DNA from: Ooceraea biroi
Taxonomy: Eukaryota > Arthropoda > Insecta > Hymenoptera > Formicidae
NCBI RefSeq assembly: GCF_003672135.1
Contig: NC_039515.1
Coordinates: 3,782,001-3,846,000, forward strand
DNA length: 64,000 nt
Direction of reading: 5' to 3'
Shown: piece by piece, positions 37,744 through 48,993 of the stretch
Layout: every line of letters starts with the position of its first letter
How positions within the stretch are numbered: position 1 is the first letter of the stretch
The notes under the pieces: generated by a model
The model's database searches: none
What the model saw: the letters and a program-made list of their open reading frames with translations, nothing else
What the model was told of the DNA's origin: nothing
Made by a program: the position numbers and the translations under genes

Positions 37744-40391
37744 ATGGAGAAAGCAATGTCGGAACAACCGGCTTCGCAAACGCAAACGGAAACCGTCTCC
37801 GAGGCGGACGTCACCGATTCCGGATCGCAGGTACGTTCGATGTTTCCGCACCCTCGCGCACCTGGCGATGCGACAAGCGTAAATTTCGGCAACGAGCTAT
37901 TGATAGCGCCTATCGCTCTTATCGCTCGTCGTCGCCGAGTATACCGTTTGAAAATACCTGCGACAGTCGCGGAAACGTCATCGAGTTTATTACTGCGACG
38001 CGCATTGACGCGATCACCTGCAGTGAAAAGAGAATATAGGTTATGTTCGCATCCCGCATCGCTTCTGAGAATCTCGACATGATGCGCGGTATATTGACAA
38101 TTTTCTCGCAAAGGTACGTAGCTGGCGGGAGATTTCTGGTAGATGAGTGCGCTCCGAGATGCGGACGTGGGTTTTGCACGGCCGCCGCGGAAGATCGCTC
38201 GCCCTTGAGCGGCATACGAGTCCTGGATCTGACGCGGATCGTGGCCGGCCCGTATTGCACGATGATTCTCGGCGACCTCGGCGCGGAGGTGCTGAAGGTC
38301 GAGCGACCTGGCAGCGGCGACGAGGCGCGCAAGTGGGGCCCGCCGTTCTTCGAGGGCACGCAGGAGTCGACTTACTTCACGAGCGTGAACAGGAACAAGA
38401 AGAGCATCTGCATCGATCTGAAGAGGGGTCGGGACGTTATTCGTGAGCTGGCGCAAACATGTGACGTCCTGGTGGAGAATTACGTGCCGGGCAAGCTGGA
38501 CAAGATGGGCCTGGGGTACGAGGACATGGCCAAGATAGCACCGCAGCTCATATATTGCTCGTTAACCGGTTACGGGTCCCAGGGCCCGTACGCGAGTAGG
38601 CCTGGCTACGACGTGATCGCTGCGTCCTTAGGCGGGCTCCTGCACATCACCGGGCCTAGGGACGGATCGCCGTGCAAAGTCGGCGTGGCCATGACCGACC
38701 TGGCGACCGGTCTGTACGCTCACGGCGCGATTATGGCCGCTCTGCTGCAAAGATCGAGGGTCAACAGAGGCCAGTGGATACAGTGCGACCTCTTGTCGAC
38801 GCAGATCGCGAGTCTGATCAATATCGCCTCGAATTACCTGAACGGAGGCAAGGAGGCGACGAGATGGGGATCCGAGCATGAGAGCATAGTCCCTTACGAA
38901 GCGTTCCCGACGAAAGACGGGTATATGACAATCGGTGCTGGGAGCGACGCGCAATTTCTGGAACTGATTAAAAGAATGCAGTTACCGGAACTTGCTAGTG
39001 ATGACAGATTCGAGAATAATACAGCCAGAGTTAAAAACAGAATCGAGTTGCTTCGGATTCTTAGAGACGTATTTAGCAAGAAGACAAATCGAGAATGGTG
39101 TGTAACGTTTGAAGGCGCTTCTTTCCCTTACGGAGCAGTAAACAGCATAAGAGAAGTGAGTTGTTCAACCTGAAGTTACTTCAGGTGCAATAAGATTTTG
39201 TTAGAGACGACATGTAATTTCTAGGTGTTCGATGATCCTCACGTGAAATATACAAAGTTGGTTCAAGAAGTGGACCATCCGATCACGGGCAAAGTGAAGC
39301 TTGTCGGTCCACCTGTGACGTACAGCTACGCTACCAACATTGTGAGGTCACCACCACCAACGTTGGGACAGCATACATTGGAAGTTTTGAAAAATATATT
39401 GAAATATTCTGATGAAAAGATTGAAAGTTTAATAGCACAGAAAGTTGTGCAATAATTAATGAACATGTATCTCTTCAATTATTTTTATAAAATTCCAACG
39501 AAAAATCTTTTTTCAATAGATTAAGATTTCTAACAATAATGTAAGTGGTAAAATTCATTTAAAAGTTTTATTAATGAAAATAATGGTTATAATAGTGAAT
39601 GAGAAGAATATTAATATTACATCAAGAAATTTTATTGTTATATATTTTTATATTATATATTAATATATATTTTATGTTTTATATATATATATATAATAAA
39701 AATTATAGAAAGATATTGCTTTATTGTAAATAAATATTTTATATCTGTACATAATCCTTTATATATATTGCAATAAATAAAAATATATGAAATATTTCAC
39801 GTGGATATATCTCTTCATTCATTTTTGTAGCAGTCTTTTAATCATTTTTATCATAACATGTATCTTTATTTAATTACTATTACATAATTAATAGCTGTTG
39901 TATCACAGTATTCAGATATTTTCATAATTCTCTTGCAGGATGTGCCTACTGTACGATTACGTCTACGAAAACCAAAATCTAGCAAAAAGGTTCAATGGAC
40001 TCAAGGGACCGTTGATAATGAACATTTAAATAAGAAGAAATCAAAATGTATTGCTTTCGCATTCAGCTTCTTAAGGTTTATTTGGCAGAAACGGCAAAAC
40101 TAATACACTTTTATTATGCAGGTTGTTGTATTTATGAGAAACCAAAGACCTTTGGCGAAAGTAGTTCCGAGGATAGCGATGACGAGTGCGAACATTGCCA
40201 TGGACATAAAGATGCTCATAAGAAAGTCTTACCTAAGGCTGGAGATGCTGCTCCAGATGGAATGTCATCACATCCTGGTGAGCTTTTCATGATGAAAACA
40301 AATTGTGCGCTTTATTAGCGTATCAGTATTCTGTATTATCGTATTTTCTTATTTTATTTTGGCAGAACCGATTGCAACGGGCTCAACATAA
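37744..40391 (+). CDS. PPP1R11: Protein phosphatase 1 regulatory subunit 11 (inhibitor-3)
   Basis: Four exons: 37744-37830, 39939-40047, 40122-40277, 40366-40391; 125 aa (121 if the second in-frame Met at 37756 is used), compared with 126 in human. It inhibits protein phosphatase 1 and, in mammals, also has E3 ubiquitin-ligase activity. Visible features are the PP1-docking KKVQWT (human KKVEWT), TVDNEHLNKKKSK, the cysteine cluster CCCIYEKPKTFGESS, an acidic stretch, and the second Cys/His cluster CEHCHGHKDAH. The 2.1-kb first intron (37831-39938) contains the entire SUGCT gene on the same strand. All junctions are GT-AG and in phase (0, 1, 1). Confidence 0.93.
38037..38047 (+). promoter_or_regulatory. 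TAGGTTATGTT element overlapping the first ATG of SUGCT
   Basis: The same 11-mer as at MSL3 and SSNA1. Here it includes the first possible start codon (38043), which suggests transcription may start close by and that translation may begin at the downstream ATGs at 38079/38082. Confidence 0.45.
38043..39455 (+). CDS. SUGCT: Succinyl-CoA:glutarate CoA-transferase, nested in PPP1R11 intron 1
   Basis: Two exons: 38043-39155 and 39225-39455; 447 aa, close to human SUGCT (~445). It is a family III (CaiB/BaiF) CoA-transferase that moves CoA from succinyl-CoA to glutarate in mitochondria. Conserved family elements are LSGIRVLDLTRIVAGPYCT, LGDLGAEVLKVERP, the SVNRNKKS stretch, LIYCSLTGYGSQGPY, and VAMTDLATGLYA, where the Asp is the expected catalytic carboxylate. 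The N-terminal ~45 residues are basic/hydrophobic and suit a mitochondrial presequence. Starting at 38079 or 38082 would give a cleaner one (MRGILTIFSQRYVAGGRF). The whole gene sits in the first intron of PPP1R11 on the same strand. Confidence 0.95.
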
Positions 40392-41769
40392 ATATTTATA
40401 CATGCTTATTGACGAATTTTTCCTAAATGGAGAATAAAATACTTTTGTGCTATTTCTTGAGTCAGTGTCAGAGGAAACACGATCGATTGTAGGTAGGTAA
40501 TTACAATTATACAGTATAATCGTAAGAAAGATCAAGGTCAAAGTATCATAAAAGGTGACGTGAATTATATACTGCTTTGTCATTTTAGATATGCAAACCT
40601 TAAGTGATTTTGCACCGGTACATATGGCATATGTATCATAATGCTTCAACAATATATTGCACGGAGGATTATAAAATGTTGCCCAGGCTGTTGATTATAC
40701 AAAATCACGAAAATAGTAAAAGTCGTCCCCCTTAGAAAGTAATAACCATTCCTTATCTTTGTATCAACGTGTTAATGTTGATTTTCTCATATCTGTGTTA
40801 TATCTGAGAGATACGTCATGCTAGAAGATAACATTAATTGTCTCTTAATTCGTCTTTTATTAACATTCACTTTAATTACAGTATTTTCTCACATATTTCG
40901 TTATCAGCAAATGAAACTCGGAATTACTTTCTAGTACACAGAACAGGTGGCAACACACGTCAATGTTATAACTTTTGGTTTTGAAGTTGTTTGTTACATT
41001 ATGTCTGTAATTTTATAGCGCAGTTACATATAACACATGGGAAATCTCAGATGAAATACTATCAATATTGCAAGAATGACAAGAAAAGAGAATATAAAAT
41101 AATATACATTTACATTTATTCATTGTTTTTCCTGTTCAGTACAAGTAGATAAAATTTACAAATAATTCAAATATACATAAAGATAAAACTAAGTAAAAAA
41201 AGAGAATCTAGCATTGCATCGTGAACGTTGCGGTAATAAAACGTTTAATATTCATTGTGCACACACACCCAGTAAAAGTTCCAAATCCGTAATTTCATTT
41301 CAGAAGATAAATTTCGGAGATACGAACAATTTACAGCACGCAGTTACGCGAATTATCTTCAAGATCATGTTAAAAAAATGGTCTGATGATGATTGCTCTG
41401 AGCAAACACGATGTAATTTAAAAATTTTCTCTCTCTCTCTCTCTAATCTTGCGTTATAATTGTAGATGTGACAATATATTCCTTTATGTTATCTATCTTT
41501 AACAACATTCCTAGCGACTTTCTTTTAAACAGTACTCTTAAGTAGTACTAGTGAGATTTCATGTTCTCGACTAACCGAATGAGAAAGGAAGATCTACACG
41601 TGCGCATTTTCCGGATGATCGAAAAATAGATTCTGATCATTTGTGCTTTCTCACACAATAATAAGTATTCCTGGACGATTTTGTATAGTACAAACTTAAG
41701 TGCGAGAATATTTACCTTTAAGCTCTTGTAAAAATAAATCGTTTAAATCGGAAATTTGATGGTCTTTAG
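40392..41769. other. 3' UTRs of the convergent genes PPP1R11 and FBXW5
   Basis: Tail-to-tail intergenic DNA, AT-rich, with a short CT run near 41434. No coding exon seen. Confidence 0.5.
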
Positions 41770-44700
41770 TCAGTCTACGTTATTACTGCTCCTCTGGAAC
41801 CTGCGTCGCTTTCGCACCTCCATTCCCCTGCGATACGAATTCTCGTCCAAGCCCAAGGTCTTCACCATCGCCCGACTCCGCCAGACCTTGACCGTGTAAT
41901 CGTCGCTGGTCGTTACCAGCATTTCGGGATCGCGCGGGTTGAAAGCCACGGAATTGACTACGTCAGAGTGAGGGAACTTCGCTAAACAAATCCCGTAGTG
42001 CCGGTCCCACAGGTAGCCGTGCTTATCCTCCGCGCCGCTGCAAGCAGAGGCGAAGGTTTCCGGTGAACATTTTCGTAATGTAAGCACTCGTTGAGGTACG
42101 AGGTCTTGCATCAAGCTAGAATCAATAAATTAAACGCAATATCAAGCCGTTACCTTGCCACGTATTCGTTACACACGTCGAGAAATATAAAGAAGCATTC
42201 GTTATTGGGCGTGTACGCCTTGTGCGCCCTCAACATCGTGCCGACTTGCTTCAACGTCACCAAGTCGATCACGTGTATGTCGATCTCCTGCGCGATTGGT
42301 GGCGGTTGCAGAGGATTCGTGATGACGTAGCCCTTCGGCCACGGTCGCGTATTTACGTAGAGATATCTGCAACATAATTACTCGTTTGTGTCTCAGGCAC
42401 GTCCATTAATCACCGTGAGGCGCAGTTAACTGACCTATGATCAGGAGAAAGGCCCATTCCAATGATGTGGCCATGAAGGTCAATCAAATGATCTATCTTA
42501 TCGAATTTGTCTGCCACGGCCTCGTAATCGAGCCAGTCGGTGTCCATCGACGCGCTATTCTGTCTCTCCCGCTCTCTCTGTCGCTGAGCTATCCTCTCGC
42601 GCAACGACGGTCCCGGGTCCAATCTCCTTGGAAAGCTCACCAGCTTAATTCTCTTAAAGCCGACTTTATGCGGCGTGTACGTTTTCGAGCCGGTCGTAAA
42701 AATAAGAAACTTTTCCGGATTATTCGCCAGCTCGTCCGCGTCACACTCCTCGGTTATTGAAGACTCTGTAAATTTGCGTTTCTACCATCATGCTTTGTTC
42801 AATGATTACTTATACCTGTAAATAATCATGTTTTTTTTGTTTTTACCTCCAGACTCGCTATCCTCTTCCCACTGCGGATTCTCGCTGTCGCTGTCGCTCT
42901 CGTTCGCCTTCTTCTCCATCTCAACCTGCCTGTATTCCTGGTTGTACTGTATAGGACTAGCGTATTCAAAACCGTCACCAAGTTTTCTCCAGTTCGAAAA
43001 TCCACCTTCTAACGTACTATATCTATTATCGTATCACGTAATATTAATTACTATCATAAGACGAAAATTACGTAAAAGAAGAAAGAGAGAAATTCTCATA
43101 CTGTAATCGCGACGAGGCATGGTGAAGCACCACCGGTTCTTCCTGCTGCTGCTGCTGCTGCGAGCTATTGCTCGAGGGCGACAACAGGTCCTTGTGACTC
43201 GGCGGATTGCCTTTCTCTTCTTTCGTGCTCGAGGACGAAGGCTGGTTCTGCTGTTCCGTGGACTCGGCCGGCGCTGGTGCCAAACAATTCGCGACCATGA
43301 TCGCTCTGACTGAGGAAGCATTCCCGTTGTAAAACCTGAAAGGTATCGCAAACCCATGAAGAAAGATGTTGCGTCCTGATTTGCGATTTGACGACTACTT
43401 ACGCGCGTGACAAGGTAATTAAGTGAGATACAAAATTGATTCATCATCGGGAAGTCACGTGAATCACGTTATTTTACCTGAAAAGCTGCGTCATAATGGG
43501 TACATGCTCGCTGGCCGATTCCTGGTTTGCCTTATTGAGCCAAACTACGCTAGTGCTGACTAAATGTGCCAGCCAATGGAGATTTCCACTTAAAAGGTAA
43601 CGTTCACTGTACCATGTACCAAATATGTCGTACGGTTTATTCACTACTCTACACTGAAGGTCAAAGCCAGCTATGAGTGAACAACAAAGGACACGTATAA
43701 GAATTTTAATCGAGTATTGAGAGACTCTCATTAAGCCTCATATCGTTAGATAATGTTAATCTATTCATAATTTATCAATTCGTATCAGTCGCAAGTTCCA
43801 TTGGATGTACATGTATAAAAGCTTAATATCTTTTGTCTGCACTTACGTGCTACTCTAAACACTGCTATTTCTCCCGACGTGCTGTGAGGTGTACCAAAGT
43901 GGACACCAGACACGAGGAGCAACGTATCTGTACAATTAAACTGAGAGAATTGAGTATACTTCCAACTAAATGTCTTCATGTCGTGTAGATACTTTATCGT
44001 AACTGGATACTGACTTTGCCATACCTGAGATGGAACGTAATGTTTAATAGCGTGAAGATATAAACGATTATAAATGAGGAAGAGAGAGAGAGGAGAACTC
44101 ACAAGAATATATCCATCTTTTGAGCAGGTCGCAAACATTTTGCCATTGTGTGAGAAGCTCACGTGTAGTACCTGATGCGAATGCTCTTTGAGAACTTCGG
44201 TTTCTATCAGAGGAGTGTGATATGCCAGACGTTTGAATTCTCCTAACCAGGATGTTTTCCCTAAGAACAATCATTATTGTTGAGAAGATAGAAAGAATAA
44301 CAAACAGTCATATAAATTATATTGAACAGATACTCATGATGAATTTCTTTACAAGTATGTTTTGACCTTCATTAATGTCTCTACTAGATACTACTTTATT
44401 ATTTCTTATCGCTATTAATCTCTCAGTTTGTTTCCCTATGTGCCATCTATAAAATAATGTACACAATAATACAGATAATACTATAATAATAATATTTAAT
44501 TCAACTAAATCGGATACTCTTCTGTGCTCAAGCTGCTCATTCGGAACTATAACGCAACATGCAGATTTACGCTTCTCGTCCGTCTCCCATGCGTAACGCG
44601 ACGTGTTATTTTCGATCGTGGCAACGCAAGAATACGGTCGCATCGGAGTATCGTGCGATGCACGATGAGCAACGTACCTGGCATGATGCCGACGTCCGGG

Positions 44701-44966
44701 TCTACCTTGTACGTGCGATAGAATATATATTTCCACAGGAACTCGTCGCGCGACACCCGGTGCCATGATCGGCACACCTCCCCCGCGGTCACCAGCTCCT
44801 TCGGCGTCAGGTACTGGAAGATAATCAGGAGGATCGAGTCTGGCATGTAATACCAGTTTACGTTGCCCTCGCTCTGCTGCGACAGGCACTCGCTGCCGTT
44901 GTCCGACTCGCTCGCGTCCTCGTCGGTCGCCTGATGGGACTGCGCGCCATCCTCGACGCCGTCCAT
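41770..44966 (-). CDS. FBXW5: F-box/WD repeat protein 5, with apparent 1-base frame break
   Basis: Nine exons (high to low): 44966-44678, 44260-44103, 44024-43847, 43670-43478, 43335-43102, 43016-42847, 42764-42435, 42366-42154, 42037-41770; about 677 aa if one base is restored. It is the substrate receptor of an SCF/CRL ubiquitin ligase. The F-box is at ~40-85 (MPDSILLIIFQYLTPKELVTAG, SRDEFLWKYIFYR), with WD repeats both before (LKEHSHQVLHVSFSHNGKMFATCSKDGYI) and after a long linker (LHGHIIGMGLSPDHR; HGYLWDRHYGICLAKF; NPRDPEMLVTTSDDYTVKVWRS). This layout is specific to FBXW5. The linker carries a short poly-Gln run. Exon 7 begins in one frame (EECDADELAN) and continues in another (PEKFLIFTTG) at ~42720, so one base seems missing. 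Confidence 0.93.
42715..42726 (-). other. FBXW5: Site of probable single-base deletion in FBXW5 exon 7
   Basis: On the coding strand the sequence reads GCGAATATCCGGAAAAG. Upstream codons fit one frame (…GAG CTG GCG AAT) and downstream codons the next (CCG GAA AAG TTT). One additional base would join them and also make the exon length agree with the phase of both flanking introns. No acceptor with a pyrimidine tract would allow exon 7 to start in the second frame. It could be an assembly error or a real mutation. Confidence 0.6.
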
Positions 44967-45966
44967 CGTCGAAATGCGACGGTTTATTTACTGGAACAGC
45001 TGATAACTGTCAGCAACGCGCGACTGCTGGCACAGTGGCAGTAGCCACGGTAGCCGAGGATGCACGAACTCGACCGAGGTTAGAATCGTCGTAACGCGTC
45101 GCGCGCACCGCTTCACTACACCTCACGATCGAACGCGTTGCGGCGCGTAACTGTAGGTCGTGTAGGTGCACTTTACGAACGCACGGGGCGCAAACTGCAC
45201 TTTCCTCGCGAATTACAGGTGGACGAATGAAAAAATCGATCGTTCCATTAATCCTGATTGCGTGAATCGCGCGCCCTCGACACACGCATCGTCCGATAGC
45301 TCGCAGGAATGCGCGTCCTTTCTTAGCCATATGGAATTTCGTGCTTCTCGACTGCTGATAAGAAGAATTGAATGTTGTGTTATATAAAAAAACAAATTAA
45401 GTATCAAGTATATCAGCTTGAGAGAGGATAAATGTACTTGTTATTAATACTGATACGTGGGCAACCGCGATATTTACGTTATTAATTTAGATTTCGCTGA
45501 TATTTATATCCTTCATAATTTAAATAAGTATTTCAGTAATGCTTGCTGGTGAATCTGATTGGTTGGTTTTTCACCTATACCGTCCATGCATTCCTATTCC
45601 ACCAATTCGCTACTAGAGTTCGCTGTATCGAATGGGGTCAGTCACGTTTCGCTCTGGGTTTTCTAACCTAGTTGTTTCACCTGTGATTCTTGTAACCTAA
45701 TCTTTGCATGTGTAATTTCCAAGTACGGAGCAACAGTTTGATCAACTTTTCATTATGATTTAAGCTTAACATTGTTGACACATTAATTGTGAAAACTGTG
45801 ACGTTTATCGGAGAATTCGGTAAGAAAATAATTACGAATTTCATACGATGATGACGAATATGTATCACAGTCCATGTAGATAACCTGAGTATCGCAATGA
45901 TGTAAAAAATAAAAACATGTAATGGACTATAAAGATTTGAAATTAGAAGAATTCTTTTAATTGTAG
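44967..45966. promoter_or_regulatory. Divergent region between FBXW5 and TMEM223
   Basis: Head-to-head interval of ~1 kb. A noncoding first exon of TMEM223 probably ends at 45819 (TTCG|GTAAGA) and splices to the acceptor at 45966. AACCTA-type elements lie at 45663-45670 and 45692-45701. No open frame is convincing. Confidence 0.5.
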
Positions 45967-45981
45967 GGAAAGTCTGTAAAA

Positions 45982-47337
45982 ATGTTGTCTACAGCTTTTA
46001 AGTGCTCTACGCTTTCCAAAGTTGTATTATCTGAATTACGATCTATCCAAGGAATAACGCAAAGATATTTTAAATATGATAAGAATGTATTTTCGGTGGG
46101 ATTGACCGTTAGAACAATTCTAACAAAGTGTACAAGGTAAAATATATATAGTTGAAAGATTTAGGAAGAATATACGTTTCACAATAGTTTAAGTTATGTT
46201 CTCAAAACATCGTTATATACTTTTTTTTTAATGGAGAATTATTTTTTTTTTTAAATTATAATAGATTAAATGTGACAAAAAATATAATGTTAAAACTTTA
46301 ATAGAGCTCCAAGTTACTAGAAGTAGCAATGCTTTTAAGATATTTTATGTATTTCAAAGTCACTGATATTAATAATTAATTGATGTAATGATATCTCTCT
46401 TGCTTATAAAATAACGGAAATAATAAAACTACAGATCATCTGATGGATTAGTGCGACCAACAAGTCTCCTTAAATCTAAGAGCTTGTCACAAGGTTCGGT
46501 GCAACGGCAGCACTCAGGGTTGGATGTCAATACAAATGTAAAGAATAACGTAATTTTATATAAATATGACAATCCAAAACAATCACGGAATTTTAAATTA
46601 TTTATATTTGCACATTTAATTGGTTGGTCCGTATTGGCTTATGCCATATACAAGCCAAGTTTGATGGACATATTCACTACTGACATAAGTATGAAACAAT
46701 ATTTCCAAGATCACGTATGGCGGTTTCCAATTTTTGTCTTTTCAAGTTTTATAGGTAAGAATTATCTTATTGTTTCATCAAATGTACTTAATTTCAATTT
46801 ATGCGTTTTCAAGGAAGGTGAAATAAATTTATGTCGAAAACGACATAAATTCTAAATGGTTTTCTAATTACAGCATCTTTGTTTTCTAGGTCCATCCATG
46901 TTCCTACTGTTTTATTTTCTGCAATCTCGTACTTTAAAGTATATAATTTTAAATAAGGGCGGTGAAACACTTACATTTATTACTCATCACATGTTCAAAA
47001 GGAAATCTACTATAAACAATTTACCAGTCAGATCGGTAAAGACAGATTTGATTTTACATAATAATAATTAATTTTAATGCTATCTATATAATATCATAAC
47101 GCAACAGTAATATAGATAGAAATCAAACTTTTTTAAATCTTTAAGTATTTCTTTCACTTCTGTTAATTCTGAAGTATTCTGTTTTTGTTTTTTAAGGTAA
47201 GCAGTACCAAACATAGGACAGATGATGGAACATATATATCACTTAAAGTAAAAAATAGACCGTTTTACTTTCTCGTCGAGAAAACCGGTACGTTTGTAAA
47301 TCCGAAACTTTTTGATTATGTGATGTTAATCTCGTAA
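45982..47337 (+). CDS. TMEM223: Transmembrane protein 223
   Basis: Four coding exons: 45982-46136, 46435-46754, 46890-47035, 47197-47337; 253 aa, longer than human (~202) because of the N-terminal mitochondrial-type leader and linker. The ATG lies in an exon that begins at 45967 after an acceptor. Two membrane spans are visible at ~105-124 (LFIFAHLIGWSVLAYAIY) and ~148-168. The family signature follows: LNKGGETLTFITHH and the C-terminal RPFYFLVEKTGTFVNPKLFDY. The human protein is an inner-membrane factor for complex IV (COX1) assembly. The protein ends 50 bases or fewer before a large palindrome starts, so that palindrome is probably in the 3' UTR. Confidence 0.92.
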
Positions 47338-47354
47338 TTAACCAGGTTTAAGAA

Positions 47355-48465
47355 AGAATATTATTATATTCAATTTATTCTAGGCACAAATGAATAGCAT
47401 CATTTAACCATGGACATGTTTTTTTATTTCGCTCATTGCTACTAATGTAATTGATTTAACACGTTTCCTATTTGCACGCATGTACTGTGCATATTTGTAC
47501 GATAATAGGGATTCCCTTTTCGTTTATTATCAATTTGTTAACGATCTCAGGAAGCATGGATTGGTATTTTCAACATTCAATGCCGTGTGATTAAATTTCC
47601 TTCTAGTGCAGGAATATCTGTCCATTTCGGGACTAGTTTGTCCACCGTACATCTGCATGTAACTAAACATTATTACGGAAAATTGTAAAATATAAATTCG
47701 AAATATAAATAAATATATAGATTTGTCGTCAATCAGTTCGTTACGTTCGAATGTAAAACACTAATATAGATTTTTGTGAAATGTTCTGTGTTGTGCGTGT
47801 CTAACGTGTAACTGAATTCAGCTACACGTTAGGCACGCACAACACAACGTTTCACGAAAATCTATATTAGTGTTTTAAGTAACGAACCGATTGATAATAA
47901 ATCTATTTATTTATTTATATGTATTTCGAATTTATATTTTCGAATTCTCTGGAATAATGTTTAGTTACGTGCAGATGTACGGTGACAAACCTGTCCTGAA
48001 ATGGACAGATACTCTTGCATTTCCTAGAAGGAAATTTAATCACCCGGCATTCAATGTTGAAAATACTAATCCACGCTTCCTGAGATCGTTAATAAATTCA
48101 TATATAAACGCAAATCTACAAAAAAGGAATCCCTATTATCATATAAATATGTATGATGCATGCAAATAGGAAACGTATTAAATCAGTTACATCAGACTAT
48201 GGATTCGGCGACACAGTTCGACGTTAGCTTTAGCGACGTCTTATTATCGCTTAGGCATAATTTACAAAGACTGTAAAGAATTTAGAACCTTCTCTAGATA
48301 ACTTGTCAAAATCTCGCAACTCATTACAAGGAAAAGATCCTAAAACAATTTTAATTATTGTTAAAACATAATTAATAGCAATGAGCGAAATAGGAAAAAC
48401 ACGCCGATGGTTAAATGATGCGACTCATTTGTCTGGAATACATTGAATATATAATAATTTTCTGA
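47355..48465. repeat. ~1.1-kb spacer-free palindrome with an unpaired insert
   Basis: The left arm (47355-47816) and right arm (47817-48465) are inverted copies centred on CTGAATTCAG at 47812-47821. They match over several hundred bases with scattered differences: for example the ends of the inner arms around 47760-47880, the block around 47560-47580 with 48000-48060, and the outer blocks 47383-47440 with 48380-48445. The right arm has an extra ~185 bases at ~48190-48375 that has no partner. The arms show no terminal CACTG-, CAGGG- or other familiar transposon ends. A transcript through it would fold into a long hairpin. Confidence 0.85.
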
Positions 48466-48993
48466 AACCAATTTGCATGTATTTGACTGATCTTTCAAAG
48501 GAAGAGGATTGTAAACTGTTACGAAAGAATAGTATGTTTATAGAACGTTGTTATACTATACATTACATTACATTGTATTATATTACATCAAATTGCGATT
48601 ATTATATTACATGTATTTGTACTCTATATATAAAATATAAATATCTATATCTCCAAAATTATTTGACTTTATGTATCATTATGTGTCGACATGTGCTAAA
48701 TAATGAATAACTCTAAATTAGTGTTAGAGAGGTTCTGCATGTTACTTTGCAAAAGTAATTCCGTTTTTACAGGTCGTTTATTGTTTATATAAAGGATTTA
48801 AATTTACAATAGCACTTCTTAGAAAAAGAAACAAGATGTTAGTACAATAGCTATGCACAAGTAGTATAATTTTATTGCACTGAGATTAGTCTATCTTTAT
48901 TTTTTCCATTGGTCTCTAACTGTCTTACGGATGTAAATTGGCGGAATAAATCGGTACTGCAAAATGATCGATCTCATTCTCTTCGTGTCTCGA
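48466..48993. other. Noncoding, AT-rich
   Basis: No coding exon recognised. It probably contains the 3' UTR of the minus-strand two-TM gene that ends at 48994. Confidence 0.5.

Noticed and set aside
43034..43447. Minus-strand frame of 137 codons at FBXW5
   Set aside because: It is a shifted-frame shadow of exon 5; the true frame is continuous with the WD/F-box protein.
47891..48169. 93-codon frame in the right arm of the palindrome
   Set aside because: It lies in palindromic DNA, has no known domain and no partner exon; the frame is most likely chance.
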